A stretch of DNA of 64,000 bases from Saprospiraceae bacterium (GTDB lineage Bacteria; Bacteroidota; Bacteroidia; Chitinophagales; Saprospiraceae). Where the stretch lies: the NCBI GenBank assembly GCA_016714085.1, contig JADJNW010000001.1, positions 310,001 to 374,000 of the forward strand. Reading direction: 5' to 3'. Each line of letters starts with the position of its first letter. Within the stretch, counting starts at the first letter, position 1. A program made the translations under genes and the position numbers. Shown here one piece after another: positions 60,762-64,000 of the stretch. Below the pieces are notes generated by a model. It did not search any database. It was not told the DNA's origin and saw only the letters and a list, made by a program, of their open reading frames with translations.

Positions 60762-63291
60762 TTATTGTCCGACCATAAAGACAGCATTGCTAAACAGGAA
60801 TTTTCCATTTTCCCAGAATGCGCGGTAAAGCGGATTATCAATCAAATAAGTAACCGCACCTTGCCCTTTCTCTTGCACAGCGAATACCACCGAGTTTTTT
60901 ACATCTTCCAGGGCTTTACTTCCGACAAATCCAGCATACATAGGGTCTGCGCCAATCGTACCTATATTCCATGCGCCTTTGAGTGGCTGGTAAGTCTGCG
61001 TGCCTGTTTTCAATGTGAAATAGCTTTCGCCAAGACCAAAGCCAAGCGGGTGCGTATTATCAATTTTCAATTTGAAAATCGCGCCGGGAATATCTTCGCT
61101 AATAAATCGGCGGGCTTGCCCTTCGTAGCTATCGAATCGTGATTCGAGTTCGGCTTTTTCGTCGGCTTTTTTGGCATCATTTTTCGCGCTGTCTTCGGCA
61201 TATCTGGTAAGGCTAAAGCCTTTTTTATCTTCCAAAGAACGCGTCGCGCTACCAACGGCAATGAGATTGCCACCACCACTGATCCAACTGCCGAGCTTAT
61301 CCGCTAAGGCATCATTGATATTGTAAAAACCTTCGGACATTACAATCACATTAAAATCATCGAGATTCATGCGAGCGAAATTCTCGGCAGGAATAATGGT
61401 GACCGGGTATTGCAAATCTTGTTCAAAGAAGTACCACACCTGTCCAAAAGAATTGGCGAATGTACCTTCGCCGCCAAGCACAGCAATTTTGGGCGTTTCG
61501 ATAAAAGTATAAGCATCCGAGCCGAAATCCTTGCCTTTGCTCACAAATCCCGTTTTTACTGCTTGAATATCTTGTTCGTATTTGCTGGCAGCATCAGATA
61601 TAATTTTCTCATAACCAGCCATTTTACGATTATCCGCAGCAAGAATGACAACACTACCGCGTTCATAACTTTGCCCTTCCACTTCAAAAGGCTCACTGGC
61701 GAAGCGCGCTTTGATGCCTTTTTTCAGAATAGCGCCGAGGAAACGAGCATTTTGTAAAGCATTCCAGCGAGCGACAAAAGCATAAGGCTCTTGCGAAGCG
61801 GCAAGCCTGTTGCTATAAGCATCGAAAGCATAACCGTCCTGCCCATCGAAACGATCTTTGGAGGCATAAGCTTCCAAGCCATAAGCGTAAGGCAAAGACC
61901 AGGCGGTGATATCGTAAGTCAACGAGTCTACCACAACGGTTTTGGGTTCAAATAAAATTTGCGCGAGTACCGATTTCGTCTGAAAAGCACTGATAATCAA
62001 ATCATTGCTTTCAACTTTTATGCTTGTTTCTTTTCCAGTTTGATAATCAAATCCGCGGATTTGTCCAGATTTTCCGGCTTTCCCGTATTTAATCAAATTT
62101 TTATCTAATAAATTGCACAAGGCTTTGATGCGATGTTTTGCATTTGAACCTTTGATCACAAAAGTTTTGTATTCACCAATTTGTGCGTTGCGCGATTTTG
62201 CAAAGAAATCAGTGAAATTATCAACCAAACGCTTGGCGTTTTTAGAACTAACCTCTACCGTGGAAAGCGCGGTGGTTTTATGGTGCATCACACGATCCCA
62301 AAGTGTAAGCGTATCGCCTGTTTCGGTCGTAATGCAGCGACCCGCGCGACCGCTGCCACCCTGCTCGTACGTCATGCCAATCGCGCCGTTGTAAGTAGGA
62401 TAGGTATCGCCGTAGCTGGGATATAATAAATCGAATACTTCTTTTGTGAAATAAAGCCAACCGTTTTCATCGAAATATTTGGCGTGGTTTTTACCAATAT
62501 CGACCTGAAAATCGCGCTGAAACTGCGTGATGTAAGTGTGAAAAGGCTGCGCAGCCGGCGCAAAATAGTAAGGATTATTATAGCCTTGCTCGTGCAAATC
62601 AGCGGCAACGTGCGGCATCCATTGGTGATAAACTTTCAGGCGCTGCTGCGATTCTATCTGCGTTTGCCAGGCCCAATCGCGGTTAAGATCAAACAAATAA
62701 TGATTGACACGTCCGCCCGGGCCAAGGCTCCAGATGCTCATAGGCATTGGGATAAGGGTCATTGGTCACATTGGCGTAGCGGCGATACCAATCGGTATAA
62801 CGGGTATTGCCATCAGGATTAATAGTCGGTTCGATTAGTACAATCGTGTTGCGCAGCCATTCTTTGGTCGTTGCGTTATTGGGATCAACCAATTCATACA
62901 ATACTTGTGGCACGGCCTCTGCCCCGGCAGCTTCATTGCCATGCACACTAAATCCGAGCCAAACAATAGCAATGTCTTGCGTTTGCGCCTGACCAGCGAG
63001 CAAGCCCGTGCGGCGAAGATTGTTCTGGCGGATTTCTTCTAAACGTGCCAGATTTTCAGGCGTAGAGACGATAGCCAAGAGTTGTGGGCGCTTTTCATTG
63101 GTCATGCCGAATTGCTCAAGCTTGACGTAGTTGCTGTTAGCGGCGACGTGTTCAAAATAATCCACCTGCATATTATGCGGTGTAAAATGTTCGCCCCATT
63201 TGTGCGGAAAAAAGTCACTTGGTGATTTCAATTGGGCAAAAGCCAACACATTTGTGCATACGAAGGCGATTGCCAGAATAAGTCGTTGCAT
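60762..63291 (-). pseudogene. Secreted M14-family zinc carboxypeptidase, frameshifted
   Basis: Together the two pieces encode about 843 residues. The N-terminal piece (63291-62689) has a signal peptide (ending VLAFAQ) and the zinc motif WLGFSVHGNEAAGAEAVPQV, then EPTINPDGNTRYTDWYRRYA. Near 62719-62722 one extra base in the run of three C (minus strand) shifts the frame: EPWPG should continue GRVNHYLFDLNRDWAWQTQI, which is the start of the second piece (frame open to 60762). That piece supplies PHVAADLHEQGYNNPYYFAP, a ligand His region, and a long C-terminal domain with a GATase-like fold (PKIAVLGGEGTFANSFGQVW). It likely acts on peptides outside the cell. One base separates it from an intact gene. 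Confidence 0.8.
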
Positions 63292-63331
63292 TGTATAGGT
63301 TTTATTATTTCTTTAAAAAGTAAAAAGTTAG

Positions 63332-63397
63332 AAGTACGAAGTACGGATTTTCAAAGGATATTTAAAAATTGTGATTCGTAAATCGTACTTCGTACTT
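63332..63397. repeat. Long inverted repeat between the M14 gene and metF
   Basis: AAGTACGAAGTACGGATTT at 63332-63350 pairs with AAATCGTACTTCGTACTT at 63380-63397 with one bulge, loop about 29 bases. Each arm is itself a tandem of GTACGAA/TTCGTAC. It touches the metF stop codon and may end its transcript; the loop is larger than in typical terminators. Confidence 0.55.
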
Positions 63398-64000
63398 TAG
63401 TACACCGCTTCCGCAATCCTGCGAAATGTTGCCGAATCGCCCATGGTGTAATAGTGCAGGCAAGGTACGCCCTTTGCCTTGAGTCCTTTCGATTGCTCAA
63501 TGCACCATTCGATACCAATTTCTCGATAAGCCTCAACCGTTTTAGCATTCATCAGTTCCTTCGCTAAAGCTTCGGGCAAATTGATATAAAAATGACGCGG
63601 TATAGAACTCAATTGGTACTTTTTGGTGATGGGTTTCAGGCCCGGAACGATGGGGATGTTGATGCCCAGGGCACGGCAACGATCTACAAAATTGAAATAG
63701 CTCTGATTGTCAAAAAACATCTGTGTCACAATATAATCGGCGCCGGCATCCACTTTGGCTTTGAGAAACTGCAAATCAATCTCCATATTCGGCGCTTCAA
63801 AATGCTTCTCCGGGTAGCCCGCGATGCCAATACAAAAGTCTGTTTTGGAAGCATTTTCAATATCGGAGTCCAGATACTTTCCGCGATTCATATCTGCGAT
63901 TTGTTTTACCAAATCCAATGCGTATTCATGACCACCTTCTTCTGCAATAAACCGACCATCGAACTTACGGGCGTCGCCCCGAATGGCAAGGACGTTATTA
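63397..64000 (-). CDS. metF: Methylenetetrahydrofolate reductase, 3' part
   Basis: The C-terminal 200 or so residues of MetF; the 5' end lies beyond the window. The open frame is continuous from the edge (NVLAIRGDARKFDGRF, the conserved NVLALRGD-type block) through CIGIAGYPEKHFEAPNMEID, YIVTQMFFDNQSYFNFVDRC, and INIPIVPGLKPITKKYQLSS. It ends CLHYYTMGDSATFRRIAEAV, matching the family's LHFYTLN end. The flavoenzyme reduces methylene-THF to methyl-THF for methionine synthesis. A nominal internal start at 63918 is not the true one. Confidence 0.95.
   Translation of the reverse strand, partial: NNVLAIRGDARKFDGRFIAEEGGHEYALDLVKQIADMNRGKYLDSDIENASKTDFCIGIAGYPEKHFEAPNMEIDLQFLKAKVDAGADYIVTQMFFDNQSYFNFVDRCRALGINIPIVPGLKPITKKYQLSSIPRHFYINLPEALAKELMNAKTVEAYREIGIEWCIEQSKGLKAKGVPCLHYYTMGDSATFRRIAEAVY

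Overview
The window looks like chromosomal DNA of a Bacteroidota bacterium, most likely of the Saprospiria (Saprospiraceae, Lewinella or Haliscomenobacter type). The evidence is a gldK-gldL-gldM-gldN type IX secretion (T9SS)/gliding cluster with a PorP/SprF-like gene, proteins ending in T9SS sorting domains, and a promoter matching the Bacteroidota TAnnTTTG box. The lineage below phylum is inferred from gene content, mainly the giant DUF11-repeat protein; there is no rRNA or tRNA in the window.

Layout. 1-6.5 kb: a possible gene start running off the left edge, a secreted M20 amidohydrolase, a cation:proton antiporter with a TrkA-like tail, a SulP anion transporter and a TetR-type regulator. 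6.5-18.2 kb: cell-wall and secreted hydrolases (PBP4-type DD-peptidase, beta-lactamase-fold protein, FISUMP protein, SPOR protein), pseudouridine-phosphate glycosidase, a T9SS type-B cargo, a CocE-like hydrolase, a PaaG-like enoyl-CoA isomerase and a PlsC-like acyltransferase. 18.4-26.5 kb: the T9SS core on the minus strand, in transcription order yyaL-like, porP/sprF-like, gldK, gldL, gldM, gldN.

27.2-46.6 kb holds the most striking object, a gene of about 19.4 kb for a giant secreted protein of roughly 6,400 residues. It has an N-terminal hydrophobic segment, an SdrD-B-like domain, a surface head region, a second SdrD-B-like domain, 22 DUF11 repeats, a Cys-rich region, dockerin-like and cohesin-like modules, and a type-A T9SS sorting domain. 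Repeats 1-7 and 8-14 form a tandem super-repeat of about 3.51 kb. As given, the reading frame is broken by about 17 single-base indels, mostly in homopolymers, and one in-frame TGA. The breaks are concentrated between 41.7 and 45.6 kb. Because the frame is restored each time, I favour consensus/assembly error over decay, but cannot prove it.

46.6-54.4 kb: a LexA-like S24 repressor divergent from a glucosaminidase gene, an M15-like membrane protein, glyoxalase-family genes, GNAT, dprA, an alkaline phosphatase lipoprotein and two hypotheticals. 54.4-57.5 kb: an accessory-looking stretch with a hypothetical gene, a cluster of perfect hairpins, an 11-unit array of about 21-bp repeats, chrA and an interrupted small membrane protein. 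57.6-64 kb: xylBA with a LacI-type operator-like palindrome upstream, a frameshifted M14 metallopeptidase and the 3' part of metF running off the right edge.

The T9SS genes supply the export machine; at least two cargos encoded in the window carry its sorting signals (type A on the giant protein, type B on the DNRLRE protein). In-frame stops or frameshifts also interrupt genes at 9.9, 13.9, 57.3 and 62.7 kb, so single-base discrepancies are a general property of this sequence.
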